Source: a bacterium HR40
Lineage (GTDB): Bacteria > Pseudomonadota > Alphaproteobacteria > Geminicoccales > Geminicoccaceae
Direction of reading: 5' to 3'
Assembly (NCBI GenBank): GCA_002898275.1
Contig: BEIQ01000003.1
Span: 310,001 to 374,000, forward strand
DNA length: 64,000 nucleotides
This document shows, piece by piece, positions 17,288 to 28,089 of the stretch (positions are counted from its first letter, which is position 1; each line of letters starts with the position of its first letter). A program made the translations under genes and the position numbers. The notes under the pieces are model-generated. The model worked only from the letters and a program-made list of their open reading frames with translations, made no database searches and had not been told where the DNA came from.

Positions 17288-17998
17288 CTAACGGTTCTCC
17301 ATCGGCGTTTCCCTCGGACCTCGCAACACGATGTCGAACGCGTAACCGGTGGCCCAACCGGGCTCGGTGAGCTCGAGCGAGAAACGCGAGATCAGGCGAT
17401 CGCGGGCGAAGGCCGGGACACTCTGGAAGATCGGGTCGTGCGCCAAGAGCGGGTCGCCCGGGAAGTACATCTGGGTGACGAGCCGCGTGCAAAAGGCGTG
17501 ACCGAAGAGGGAGAAGTGGATGTGGGAGGGTCGCCAGGCGTTGTCGTGATTCTGCCAGGGATAGGGCCCCGGTCGGATGGTGACGAAGCGGTAGCGGCCT
17601 TCGGCATCGGTCAGGCAACGACCAGCGCCGTGGAAATTGGGATCGAGGGGCGCGTGATGCTGGTCGCGGCGGTGGATGTAGCGGCCGGCGGCGTTGGCCT
17701 GCCAGATCTCGATCAGGGTGTGGGGAACCGGCCTTCCCGCCTCGTCCAGCACCCGACCGGCGACGATGATGCGCTCGCCGAGCGGTTCGCCGTTTTTCGC
17801 CGCGTTGCGCGTGAGATCGGAATCGAGCGGCCCGATGGCATCGTGGCCGTAGACCGGAGCGGTGAGCTCGGTCAGCGTCTGCGGTATCGGAACGAGCGGC
17901 TTTTTCGGGCCGCGCGTGGTGGTGGAGCGGTAGGCGGGGAAGACGAGCGGCGGATGGCTGGACCAGTCGCGGGCTCCGTAGACGAGATTGGGTTTCAC
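17288..17998 (-). CDS. pcaH: Protocatechuate 3,4-dioxygenase beta subunit
   Basis: 236 residues from the GTG at 17998, with AGGAGG about 6 bases upstream; a longer in-frame reading to 18064 lacks a site and overlaps pobA. It carries the catalytic non-haem iron. The ligands are visible as Tyr in GRYIHRRDQH, Tyr in IRPGPYPW and two His in PSHIHFSLFG. Residues GRVLDEAGRPVPHTLIEIWQAN are the family signature. It starts 13 bases downstream of pobA and is followed after one base by pcaG, giving an operon pobA-pcaH-pcaG. Confidence 0.96.
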   Translation of the reverse strand: MKPNLVYGARDWSSHPPLVFPAYRSTTTRGPKKPLVPIPQTLTELTAPVYGHDAIGPLDSDLTRNAAKNGEPLGERIIVAGRVLDEAGRPVPHTLIEIWQANAAGRYIHRRDQHHAPLDPNFHGAGRCLTDAEGRYRFVTIRPGPYPWQNHDNAWRPSHIHFSLFGHAFCTRLVTQMYFPGDPLLAHDPIFQSVPAFARDRLISRFSLELTEPGWATGYAFDIVLRGPRETPMENR

Positions 17999-18011
17999 TG
18001 GGCGCCTCCTT

Positions 18012-19199
18012 TCAGGATCGTTCGGGAAGCGGCGGCAGCGATAGCCCGGTGTAGTTTTCCGCAAGCCAGGTGAGTGCCGCCCGCGAGCCCGTCACCGCCT
18101 CGAGCTCGCCGAGCTGACGCTTGCGGTCGAAGGGGAGCGTGTCCGTGTCGCGATGCAACATGGTGGTCATCCACCAGGAGAAATGCTGGGCCTTCCAGAT
18201 GCGCGAGAGACAGAGGGCGGAATAGGCGTCGAGCAAGTCCTCGCGCCCCTCCCGGTAGTAGGCGACGAGGGCGCGGGCGAGCATCACCACATCGCCGATG
18301 GCAAGGTTCATTCCCTTGGCTCCGGTGGGAGGCACGATGTGGGCGGCATCGCCGGCGAGGAACAGCCGACCGAAGCGCATGGGCTCGCAGACGAAGCTGC
18401 GCATGGCCGTCACGCCCTTTTGCAGGATCGGGCCGCGCTCGAGGCGGAAGTCCTCAGCCGCGAGCCGGGTCTCGAGTTCGTCCCAGATCCGCTCGTCCGG
18501 CCATTCCTCGAGCGGTTCGTCCGGGCGGCATTGCAAATAGAGCCGCGACAGGGTGGGCGAGCGCATGGAAAGCAGCGCAAAGCCGCGCTCGTGATGGGCG
18601 TACACGAGCTCCTGGGAAGCGGGCCGGGCGACGGCGAGGATACCGAGCCACGCGTAGGGATAGACCCGTTCGTAGACGGTGATCGCCTGCTCGGGGATGG
18701 ACGCGCGGGCGATCCCGTGGAAGCCGTCGCAGCCAGCCACGAAGTCGCAGGCCAAAACCTGCTCCTCGCCGCGATGGCGGAAGCGGACCACAGGCCGGTC
18801 ACTGGCCAGCCCTTCGATGGCGGTAGCTTCTGCCTCGAACAGGATCGTCCCGCCAGCTTGCAGACGGGCAGCGATCAGATCCTTGACCACTTCCTGCTGG
18901 CCATAGACCACGACCGTTCGGCCGACCAGTTCCGCGAAGTCCACACGATGGGTGCGGCCGGCGAAGCGAAGATTGATGCCGGAGTGGACGAGCCCCTCTC
19001 GGCGCATGCGCGCACCCACGCCCACGCGGTCGAGGAGTTCCGCCGCCGCGTGTTCGATCACCCCGGCGCGGATGCGTCGCTCGACGTAGCTGCGGCTGTG
19101 GCGCTCGAGAACGACGGATTCGATACCCGACTGGTGCAGCAGGTGGGATAGCAAGAGCCCTGCCGGCCCGGCACCCACAATGGCGAGCTGCGTCCGCAT
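18012..19199 (-). CDS. pobA: 4-hydroxybenzoate 3-monooxygenase
   Basis: 395 residues, a single-component FAD monooxygenase that converts 4-hydroxybenzoate to protocatechuate with NAD(P)H and O2. Seen: the N-terminal dinucleotide motif [12 protein letters not shown], the CDGFHG region, and [21 protein letters not shown], the PobA fingerprint. The size matches the family (about 390). The start ATG at 19199 follows a GGAGG-rich stretch. Its product is the substrate of the dioxygenase encoded by the next two genes, so this is a self-contained funnel for 4-hydroxybenzoate. No pobR or pcaQ regulator is adjacent; the divergent neighbour is trxA. Confidence 0.96.
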   Translation of the reverse strand: MRTQLAIVGAGPAGLLLSHLLHQSGIESVVLERHSRSYVERRIRAGVIEHAAAELLDRVGVGARMRREGLVHSGINLRFAGRTHRVDFAELVGRTVVVYGQQEVVKDLIAARLQAGGTILFEAEATAIEGLASDRPVVRFRHRGEEQVLACDFVAGCDGFHGIARASIPEQAITVYERVYPYAWLGILAVARPASQELVYAHHERGFALLSMRSPTLSRLYLQCRPDEPLEEWPDERIWDELETRLAAEDFRLERGPILQKGVTAMRSFVCEPMRFGRLFLAGDAAHIVPPTGAKGMNLAIGDVVMLARALVAYYREGREDLLDAYSALCLSRIWKAQHFSWWMTTMLHRDTDTLPFDRKRQLGELEAVTGSRAALTWLAENYTGLSLPPLPERS

Positions 19200-19306
19200 C
19201 GCTCCCCCCCTCCTGTGCGGCCGCGACTCTGCCGTGCTTTCCCGCGCCGCTCAAGGCGCCGCCCACGACGGGCGAAAGGCGGTGGCCAGGCCTGCGGCGG
19301 CGGCGC

Positions 19307-19334
19307 TTGACGGTCCCATCGGTCGGCCTAAGGT
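19307..19334 (+). promoter_or_regulatory. Putative sigma-70 promoter for trxA
   Basis: TTGACG (19307-19312), a 16-base spacer, then TAAGGT (19329-19334), about 50 bases before the trxA ATG. The -35 is close to consensus; the -10 is weaker. It lies in the 187-base divergent region between pobA and trxA, where no other gene is seen. Confidence 0.5.
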
Positions 19335-19386
19335 CGCCCTCCGGCGCATCCGTCGCGGCTGCAGCGGCGACCGAGGGAGAACACCG

Positions 19387-19722
19387 ATGGGCGAAATCGT
19401 TCAGGCCTCCGACACCTCCTTCGAGAAGGACGTGCTCAAGGCAGACCGGCCAGTCGTGGTCGATTTCTGGGCGGAGTGGTGCGGTCCCTGCAAGATGATC
19501 GCACCCTATATCGACGAGCTGGCGGCCGAGTTCGGCGATCGCGTGCGCTTCGTCAAGGTCAACATCGACGAGAACCCGCTCACTCCGACCCGCTACGGCG
19601 TGCGCGGCATCCCCACCCTGATGCTGTTCAAAAACGGCGAGCTGCGGGCCACCAAGGTGGGCGCCCTGCCCAAATCCAAGCTGCGCGAGTGGATCGAGGA
19701 GAACCTCGGCGAATCGGTGTAA
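19387..19722 (+). CDS. trxA: Thioredoxin
   Basis: 111 residues. Small cytoplasmic dithiol reductase for ribonucleotide reductase, PAPS reductase and general disulfide repair. Active site WCGPC at residues 31-35, preceded by VVDFWAE; the cis-proline loop [11 protein letters not shown] is intact. Start ATG with GGGAGA upstream and a plausible promoter 50 bases before. The frame is open further upstream, but without thioredoxin homology. It is followed by the glutamine-synthetase-like gene after 21 bases. Confidence 0.96.
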   Translation: MGEIVQASDTSFEKDVLKADRPVVVDFWAEWCGPCKMIAPYIDELAAEFGDRVRFVKVNIDENPLTPTRYGVRGIPTLMLFKNGELRATKVGALPKSKLREWIEENLGESV

Positions 19723-19743
19723 CGCGCAGATCCGGCCAGGCCG

Positions 19744-21093
19744 ATGGCAGAAAAAGACGCCCTCGCCCGCTTCTTCGAGGAAAACCCGCTCGTCGAGCAG
19801 ATCGAGATCCTGATCCCCGATCTCTCCGGGATCCCGCGCGGCAAGCGCATTTCCCCCGAGGTCCTGCGCGGCGAAGCGTTGCCGAGTTTCCCGAGCTCCA
19901 TCTACGCCCTCGACAGTTCCGGCAACAATGTCGACCGGGCGCCGCTGGTGTGGGCCGAGGGCGACGCCGACCGGCCGGTACGGCTCGATCTCGACACCCT
20001 CGCCGCACTGCCCTGGAAGCCCTCGCACGCCCAGGTGATCGGCGGCCTGCTCGACCACGATGGGCGACCGTTCTATGCCGATGCTCGGGCTGCCTTGCGG
20101 GCGCTCGAGGAGCGGTTCGCCGAACGCGGGCTCGGCGTGCGCGCCGCCTTCGAGATCGAGTTCTATCTGCTCGATCCGGAAAACGACGCCGAGGGTCGGC
20201 CGCTCTTGCCGCCGAGCCGGCGCCTCGCCCGACGCCCGCGCGCCATCGAGCTCTACAGCCACGAGCGGCTCGACGAGGAGGAGACCTTCTTCGAGCAAGC
20301 GTTGCGCTGGGCCGAGACGCTCGGGCTCGCGGTCGTCGCCGTGGAATCGGAGTTCGCCCCGGGGCAGTTCGAGATCAACATCCGCCCGAGCGATGGCGCG
20401 GTGCGCGCCGCCGACCAGGCGCTCCTGCTCGAACGCTGCGTGCGCGCTGCCGCCTCGGCCAGCGGCCGCCGTGCGACCTTCATGGCCAAGCCCTTCGAGG
20501 GCCGCAGCGGCAACGGCATGCACGTCCATGTGAGCCTCTACGATGCCGACGGCCGCAACCTCTTCGGTGAACGACCGGATGGCGAGGCGATGCTGCGACG
20601 GGCGGTGGCAGGGGTGTTGCGCAGCATGCCGGAGGCCATGGCGATCTTCGCTCCCAATGCCAATAGCTATCGTCGTTTCGTGCCCGGATCCTACGCCCCG
20701 CACGCGCCTTGCTGGGGATGGAACAATCGCACGGTGGCGGTTCGCATCCCCTTGGCACGGCCGAACGCCATGCGCATCGAACATCGGGTCGCAGGGGCGG
20801 ATGCCAATCCCTATCTGGTGCTCGCGGCGATCCTCGCGGGCATCCTCGACGGTCTCGAGCAGGGCGGCGATCCTGGCCCGCCGGTCGAGGGGAGTGCCTA
20901 CGACAAGCTCGATCCGGCTCTGCCGCGCAGCTGGGAGAGCGCCCTCGCCGCCTTCCGCTCGGGCACCATCTTGCGCCGCTTTCTCGACCCACGGTTGCTC
21001 GACCTCTACGCTCTCGTCCGCGACACCGAGCGCGAGCGTTTCGAGAGCCGGGTGACACCCCTCGAATACGAGTGGTACCTCGCGACCGTCTGA
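19744..21093 (+). CDS. Glutamine synthetase family protein (gamma-glutamylpolyamine synthetase-like)
   Basis: 449 residues of the GS fold. Seen: the N-terminal LIPDLSGIPRGKRI, metal-ligand glutamates in FEIEFYLLDP, the ATP-site histidine in GNGMHVHVSL, NSYRRFVPGSYAP, and RIEHRVAGADANPYL. The N-terminal pattern and length (about 450) fit PuuA-type gamma-glutamylputrescine or other gamma-glutamylamide synthetases rather than GlnA, which carries the adenylylation tyrosine loop. The substrate could be putrescine, ethanolamine or another amine; no puuBCD or polyamine transport genes are adjacent. It is convergent with an unknown gene, with 7 bases between the stops. Confidence 0.85.
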   Translation: MAEKDALARFFEENPLVEQIEILIPDLSGIPRGKRISPEVLRGEALPSFPSSIYALDSSGNNVDRAPLVWAEGDADRPVRLDLDTLAALPWKPSHAQVIGGLLDHDGRPFYADARAALRALEERFAERGLGVRAAFEIEFYLLDPENDAEGRPLLPPSRRLARRPRAIELYSHERLDEEETFFEQALRWAETLGLAVVAVESEFAPGQFEINIRPSDGAVRAADQALLLERCVRAAASASGRRATFMAKPFEGRSGNGMHVHVSLYDADGRNLFGERPDGEAMLRRAVAGVLRSMPEAMAIFAPNANSYRRFVPGSYAPHAPCWGWNNRTVAVRIPLARPNAMRIEHRVAGADANPYLVLAAILAGILDGLEQGGDPGPPVEGSAYDKLDPALPRSWESALAAFRSGTILRRFLDPRLLDLYALVRDTERERFESRVTPLEYEWYLATV

Positions 21094-21100
21094 ACCCGCT

Positions 21101-21682
21101 TCATTCCCCCTGGAGGGCGGCAAAGAAGGCATCGCGCGCCATGAAGCTCTCGGCCGAATCGTTCGTGTAAAGACAGAGGCAGAGGAACGCCAAGCCGGGG
21201 AGGCGCGCCAACAGCGGGTGCAGCCCGTCGCTGCCGGAGGCGGCGAGCCAGTCGAGGGCCGGTCGCTGCAGATCCGGATCGCCGGTGAAAAGGTGGACCA
21301 GAGCCGAGGCGTGGGAGAAGACGCGGCCCTCCTCGCCCAGCAGCAGCAACACCGCCGCCATCACGGCACTGGTGCGGGCGGCGTAGCGCCGGACGGCGTC
21401 CTCGCCCTGGGGATCCGCACTCCGGCGGTTGACCATGCCGGTGATGGCCTCGGGAGAGAGCATCTCTTGGGCCTGCTGCCAGCAGAAGGCGGAGAGGATC
21501 TGCAGCCGCTCCGGCCATGGAAGAAAGCGCAACCGCTCGGCGAGCGCCCATCCGTCGGCGTAGAGCTCCCGCCACCCCTCGCCGGCCCGCTCGATCAGCC
21601 ATACCGCTGCCGGGTCTCCGGCAGGTGCCCCCTCCTCGGCCGGCTGGCAGTGGCAGGACAGACGTCGCATATCCATCGGCAC
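21101..21682 (-). CDS. Hypothetical protein, alpha-helical
   Basis: About 193 residues if begun at the GTG at 21682 (GGGAG 8 bases upstream); an ATG two codons later at 21676 is the alternative. No family recognised. The N-terminus has a CHC pair followed by a disordered stretch. The rest looks all-helical, with LRFLPWPERLQILSAFCW, a hydrophobic AVMAAVLLLLG segment (about residues 105-115) and a Cys pair in LCLCLY near the end. It may be soluble; a TorD-like helical chaperone is conceivable but no signature supports it. Divergent from mutS with about 120 bases between starts. Confidence 0.55.
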   Translation of the reverse strand: MPMDMRRLSCHCQPAEEGAPAGDPAAVWLIERAGEGWRELYADGWALAERLRFLPWPERLQILSAFCWQQAQEMLSPEAITGMVNRRSADPQGEDAVRRYAARTSAVMAAVLLLLGEEGRVFSHASALVHLFTGDPDLQRPALDWLAASGSDGLHPLLARLPGLAFLCLCLYTNDSAESFMARDAFFAALQGE

Positions 21683-21803
21683 GGTGACATCTCCCGAAGG
21701 TTGGTGCCCGCACCCCCCGCTCGCGCGTTCCACCGACGGAGACGTCCCCGCGTCGCGACCCCGGGCTACGCCGCGACGGCATCTTGCAGTATACGTGCGG
21801 ACG

Positions 21804-24496
<2,693 letters not shown>

Positions 24497-24500
<4 letters not shown>

Positions 24501-25030
24501 TGCGCACCTTCCGGCTCCTGCCCCTCGCCCTCGCTGCCGCCACACCGGCGACCGCCGTTGCTCTCCCCCTCGACCGCGTCGAGCGCTTCGCCGCAGAGGC
24601 CGCGGCGATCTGCCCGCGGGCCCCGGCGCCGCGCTGCCTCGATACCACCTTCGCCTTCCTCGACGCCGACCGTGACCGCCGGGTCACCGCCGCCGAGCTC
24701 GATCACGCCGCGGCCGCGGGCGACGCTTGGCTCGCCCGTCACGGCGATCGGCTCGGACCGAGCGAACGCGGGGCCCTCGCCGGCCTCCTCGCGACCGTCC
24801 GCATGCTCGGGCCGGAGACGGTCATCGAGGCCTACGATCGCGACGGCGATCGGGCGCTGCGGCAGGCCGAGCTGTTCGCCGATATCCGCGCCGATCGCCG
24901 ACCGCTCCCCGAACTCCTGCGCGATCCCGAAGGCGTGGACTGGCCAGCGGCCCGTCGCCGGTTTGGCTTCGCCGTGGAACTGCTGCGCGGCCTCCTCATC
25001 GCTCTGCCGACTTCGCGCCGCGTGGACTGA
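24497..25030 (+). CDS. Exported EF-hand domain protein
   Basis: 177 residues. A signal peptide (MMRTFRLLPLALAAATPATA) is followed by an alpha-helical region with two EF-hand loops. Loop 1 is D56-A-D58-R-D60 with Thr64 and Glu67; loop 2 is D114-R-D116-G-D118 with Glu125. Both have the 1, 3, 5 and 12 acidic ligands for calcium. A Cys pair (39 and 47) may form a disulfide in the periplasm. It starts at the ATG of an ATGA overlap with mutS, so it is translated with a repair gene although the function is unrelated. The specific role is unknown. Confidence 0.75.
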
Positions 25031-25042
25031 GCCGGGAAGAAA

Positions 25043-25056
25043 GCGGCGCTTGCCGC
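25043..25056 (+). terminator. Small GC hairpin after the mutS/EF-hand pair
   Basis: GCGGC (25043-25047), loop GCTT, GCCGC (25052-25056), 12 bases after the stop of the EF-hand gene. The stem has only 5 pairs and no T-run follows, so this is a weak candidate. The 191 bases between the EF-hand gene and the M23 peptidase hold nothing else recognisable; an in-frame extension of the peptidase into this region lacks coding character. Confidence 0.3.
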
Positions 25057-25221
25057 GTCTGGTAGCCGGGGAGAGCGGTGCGGCTCGCCGCTGCTCTTGA
25101 CGCTCGCGGGCGATGCGTGCAGGAACGCGGGCGGCTTCGAACGCTGCGAGCGGGCCGCGTCGGCGCGCCCCCGAACGACGACACCAGAGAGAGGCAGCCG
25201 ATTCGAGGACAGCCGCCGACG

Positions 25222-26766
25222 ATGTACGTGCAGCCCTATCACTCGCTCGGACGCGCCCTCGCCTTCGTGGCTGCGGCGGCCTTCAGTCTCGGCGTGGTGG
25301 TCGGGGCGCTGGCGGTATGGTTCGTGCTCGGGCAAAGCCGCGGTGGCGAAAGCGCCGCCGTTTCCTCCCATCCGTGGCGAGTACAGTCGGCATTGCCGGA
25401 ACCGTCGCGACAGCCCGCGACCTCGCCGGCGGCGACCACTGCCGTCCTCGCCTCTAGGGAGCCCGCGTCCGCCCCCACCGCGAGCGTCGCGGCAGCGCCG
25501 GGCGAAGCCGACGGCGCTTTCCGGACAGGTGGAGGCGACGCCTGGCCGGAGAGTCTGACCTTTGCCGTCGATCCCGCCATTCCTCTGGCACCTCCGGCGC
25601 GCACCGAACGTCTGCTGCTCGCTACCCGCACCGAACGGGTCGAACAGCAGGTGGAGATCCGACGTGGCGACACGCTGCTCTCCATCCTGCTCGAGGCCGG
25701 GGTCGGCACCGCGGAAGCTCACGAGGCCATCTCCACCCTGCGCGGGCTCTACGATCTCCGACGCTTGCAGCCCGGCCAATATCTGACCCTCGCGCTCGAG
25801 CGGGAACGCCGCAGCGGCGGCGAGCTGCGGCTGGCGTCGCTGTCCTTTGCCCTGGATGCGCGCAAGGAGGTGGAACTGTCGCGAGACGACGAAGGTCACT
25901 TCGTGGTCCGGGCCGTCGAGCGCGAATTCGCGGCTGAAACGCGGCTCGCTACCGGCGCCATCGAGGACAGCCTCTATGCCGCGGCGCTCCGCCAGTCCGT
26001 CCCGGAGTCGACCCTCGCCGAGGCGATCCGCCTGTTGAGCTGGGACATCGACTTCCAGCGCGACCTGCAACCCGAGGATCGGTTCGAGCTGCTCTACGAG
26101 GAGCTCGTGCATGCCCCCTCGGGCGCGAGCCTGCCCGGCGATCTCCTCTATCTCGCGCTGCGAATGGATCGCAGGATCGTCGAAGCCTTCCGCTTCAAGA
26201 CCCGGGACGGCCAAGTCCAATACTACGACCGCCAAGGACGCAGCCTGCGCAAGTCACTTTTGAAAACGCCCGTCGACGGCGCACGCCTTTCCTCGCGCTT
26301 CGGCAACCGGCGCCACCCGGTCCTCGGCTACACTCGCATGCACAAGGGCGTCGACTTCGCCGCACCCACCGGGACACCGATCTATGCTGCCGGCGACGGC
26401 GTGGTGGTCATGGCCGGTCCGTATAGCGCCTATGGCAATTACGTCCGCATCCGCCACACTCGCGAGTTCGAAACCGCCTACGGCCATATGAGCCGAATCG
26501 CTACCGGCATCCGGAGCGGCGTGCGGGTGCGCCAGGGGCAAGTGATCGGCTATGTCGGCAGCACCGGCATGTCGACCGGCCCGCATCTGCACTACGAGGT
26601 CCTCCAAGCTGGACGCCAGGTGAACCCTCTCCGGGTCACCGTCACCGTCGCCGAGCAGCTCGAGGGCCGCGATCTCGAGGCCTTCCGCCAGCGTGTCGCC
26701 GACATCGACGGACTGCGGCGTCGGCTCGGCGAAGCCAAGCTGGTGGCGAGCCGCGTCACACCCTGA
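25222..26766 (+). CDS. M23 family metallopeptidase (LytM/MepM type)
   Basis: 514 residues from the ATG at 25222. A short cytoplasmic N-terminus leads into one membrane span (about residues 11-37). A Ala/Pro-rich linker follows, then a LysM/OapA-like module beginning VEIRRGDTLLSILLEAG, a second beta-rich domain, and the C-terminal peptidase. The zinc site is complete: MHKGVDFAAPTGTPIYA supplies His and Asp, and GPHLHYEV supplies HxH. This matches periplasmic DD-endopeptidases such as MepM that open peptidoglycan crosslinks for growth. It stands alone; a weak hairpin and the sulfur-operon promoter follow. Confidence 0.9.
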   Translation: MYVQPYHSLGRALAFVAAAAFSLGVVVGALAVWFVLGQSRGGESAAVSSHPWRVQSALPEPSRQPATSPAATTAVLASREPASAPTASVAAAPGEADGAFRTGGGDAWPESLTFAVDPAIPLAPPARTERLLLATRTERVEQQVEIRRGDTLLSILLEAGVGTAEAHEAISTLRGLYDLRRLQPGQYLTLALERERRSGGELRLASLSFALDARKEVELSRDDEGHFVVRAVEREFAAETRLATGAIEDSLYAAALRQSVPESTLAEAIRLLSWDIDFQRDLQPEDRFELLYEELVHAPSGASLPGDLLYLALRMDRRIVEAFRFKTRDGQVQYYDRQGRSLRKSLLKTPVDGARLSSRFGNRRHPVLGYTRMHKGVDFAAPTGTPIYAAGDGVVVMAGPYSAYGNYVRIRHTREFETAYGHMSRIATGIRSGVRVRQGQVIGYVGSTGMSTGPHLHYEVLQAGRQVNPLRVTVTVAEQLEGRDLEAFRQRVADIDGLRRRLGEAKLVASRVTP

Positions 26767-26781
26767 TCCGCGGGCTCGAGG

Positions 26782-26802
26782 AGCCGGGGGAACGCTCCGG
26801 CT
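26782..26802 (+). terminator. Hairpin between the M23 gene and the YeeE operon
   Basis: AGCCGG (26782-26787), a 9-base loop, CCGGCT (26797-26802), 15 bases after the M23 stop. The stem is short and there is no T-run. Its right arm touches the proposed -35 of the next promoter, so it may only be incidental. Confidence 0.35.
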
Positions 26803-26830
26803 TGCAGGGTCGTTTAGAAAGAACTAAATC
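26802..26830 (+). promoter_or_regulatory. Promoter with embedded TTTAG-N6-CTAAA operator
   Basis: TTGCAG (26802-26807), a 17-base spacer, TAAATC (26825-26830): a good sigma-70-like promoter about 26 bases upstream of the first YeeE gene when counted from the expected transcription start. Inside it lies the palindrome TTTAG AAAGAA CTAAA (26813-26828), covering the spacer and most of the -10. That placement is ideal for a repressor. It is one of the most AT-rich stretches of the window. From family knowledge, YeeE/YedE plus DUF442 genes are often repressed by ArsR-type sulfide sensors (BigR/SqrR). That this is such a site is inference; no regulator gene is in the window. Confidence 0.6.
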
Positions 26831-26862
26831 AACTGCGGTTCGAGCGCTCCGGGAGAGGTGAC

Positions 26863-27375
26863 GTGACGACGCAGCCTCGTCCGTTTTGGTCACCGCTGGT
26901 GGCGGGTCTCGCCCTCGGTGGCGTGCTTCTCCTCACCTTCCTGGTCACCGGCCACGGACTGGGCGCGAGCGGCTTCTTCACCCGGCTCGCCGCCTGGCTC
27001 GCGGATCTGACCGTGCCCGGATGGGCGCGCAGCAACAGCTATTTCGCCCCGCTCTTCGTCGACCATCCGCTGGCGAGCTGGATCAGCTTCGAAATGGTCG
27101 GCGTCGTCGTGGGGGCGCTCGCGGGAGCCGCCTCGGCGGGACGGTTCCGCATCGGCATCGAGCGCGGAGCCGGTATCGGCGGCGGGGCCCGACTCCTGAA
27201 TGCGCTCTTTGGCGGCGTGCTGGTCGGTTTCGGAGCGCGCGTGGCTCAGGGCTGCACCAGCGGCATCGGACTTTCCGGCTCTGCCACGCTGGCCCTCGCC
27301 GGCTTCGTCTTCCTCCTCGGCTTCTTCGCCGCCGGATTCCTGGTGAGCGCGCTCGTGCGGAGGGCCTGGCAATGA
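26863..27375 (+). CDS. YeeE/YedE family transporter, first half (PmpA-like)
   Basis: 170 residues, GTG start at 26863. About four membrane segments separated by glycine-rich turns. Seen: the family motif RVAQGCTSGIGLSG with the conserved Cys that relays thiosulfate or another sulfur species through the YeeE fold. Proteins of this size pair with a second half, encoded directly downstream with an ATGA overlap; together they equal one full YeeE. The first membrane segment is followed by a periplasmic loop (TVPGWARSNSYFAPLFVDHP). The likely role is import of a sulfur compound across the inner membrane. Confidence 0.88.
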   Translation: MTTQPRPFWSPLVAGLALGGVLLLTFLVTGHGLGASGFFTRLAAWLADLTVPGWARSNSYFAPLFVDHPLASWISFEMVGVVVGALAGAASAGRFRIGIERGAGIGGGARLLNALFGGVLVGFGARVAQGCTSGIGLSGSATLALAGFVFLLGFFAAGFLVSALVRRAWQ

Positions 27376-28034
27376 CTCTTCCTCTCTACGACAGCGGCGC
27401 CTTCTCGGCGCTTTTCGTCGGCTTCCTGTTCGGCTGGGTGCTCGAGGGCGCTGGCTTTGGCAGTGCGCGCAAGCTCACCGGCCAGTTCCTGTTGCGCGAC
27501 TGGACGGTCTTCAAGGTGATGTTCACCGCTGTTCTGGTCGCCGCCTTCGGCCTGTGGCTGTTCGAGACCCTCGGATGGCTCGCTCCAGATGGGGTGTTCG
27601 TGTCGCAACTGCTGGTCGTCGGCACCGCCCTCGGCGGCCTGCTCATTGGCGCGGGCTTTGCCATCGGGGGCTACTGCCCGGGTACCTCTGCCGTGGGCCT
27701 CGCCTCCGGGCGGCTCGATGCCCTTTTCTTCATGATCGGCATGGTGATCGGCTCCGCCGTGTTCGCTGCCGTCTTCGACGTCATCGGTCCGGTCGTTTCG
27801 GCCGAGGCGCAGGTGAGCCCCACTTTGCCCGAGTTCTTCGGTGTGCCGGCCCTCGCCGTGATCCTGGCGCTCACCGCTGTGGCGGTGCTCGGCTGGCGGC
27901 TCGGCAGCCGGCTCGAGGCTCGCTTCGGCGGACCGCTGGGGGTGGAGCAGGTGTTGGCCGGCCTCGCCGAGGAGGGGTCCACCCGGCGCGGCGAGGCGGG
28001 CTTCGTCGAGCGCGCCGTGCATCCCGCCGAATGA
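27372..28034 (+). CDS. YeeE/YedE family transporter, second half (PmpB-like)
   Basis: 220 residues, beginning at the ATG of the ATGA overlap with the first half. Several hydrophobic segments, with the second family motif GGYCPGTSAVGLASGRLDALFF holding the pore Cys. The opening FLFGWVLEGAGFGSARKLTGQF is also characteristic. The C-terminal 45 residues after the last span are charged and probably cytoplasmic (RLGSRLEARFGGPLGVEQVL). It likely forms the functional sulfur-compound channel with its partner. Confidence 0.88.
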   Translation: MTLPLYDSGAFSALFVGFLFGWVLEGAGFGSARKLTGQFLLRDWTVFKVMFTAVLVAAFGLWLFETLGWLAPDGVFVSQLLVVGTALGGLLIGAGFAIGGYCPGTSAVGLASGRLDALFFMIGMVIGSAVFAAVFDVIGPVVSAEAQVSPTLPEFFGVPALAVILALTAVAVLGWRLGSRLEARFGGPLGVEQVLAGLAEEGSTRRGEAGFVERAVHPAE

Positions 28035-28076
28035 CGGTCTCGGCTTTTCGGTCGCACCCGTAGGGCTCTCGCAAGG

Positions 28077-28089
28077 GGAGGACTCCTCC
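28077..28089 (+). promoter_or_regulatory. Hairpin that pairs the ribosome-binding site of the DUF442-like gene
   Basis: GGAGG (28077-28081), loop ACT, CCTCC (28085-28089), then ATG at 28090. The Shine-Dalgarno itself is the left arm, so a perfect 5-bp GC stem would hide it directly before the start codon. It may damp or condition translation; thermodynamically it is short but all G-C except one A-T pair. Confidence 0.45.

Noticed and set aside
25100-25221. TTGACG near 25096 as a promoter for the M23 gene, and a GCTTCGAACGC stretch resembling a tRNA T-arm
   Set aside because: No matching -10 at 16-18 bases, and no cloverleaf can be built around the T-arm-like stretch.
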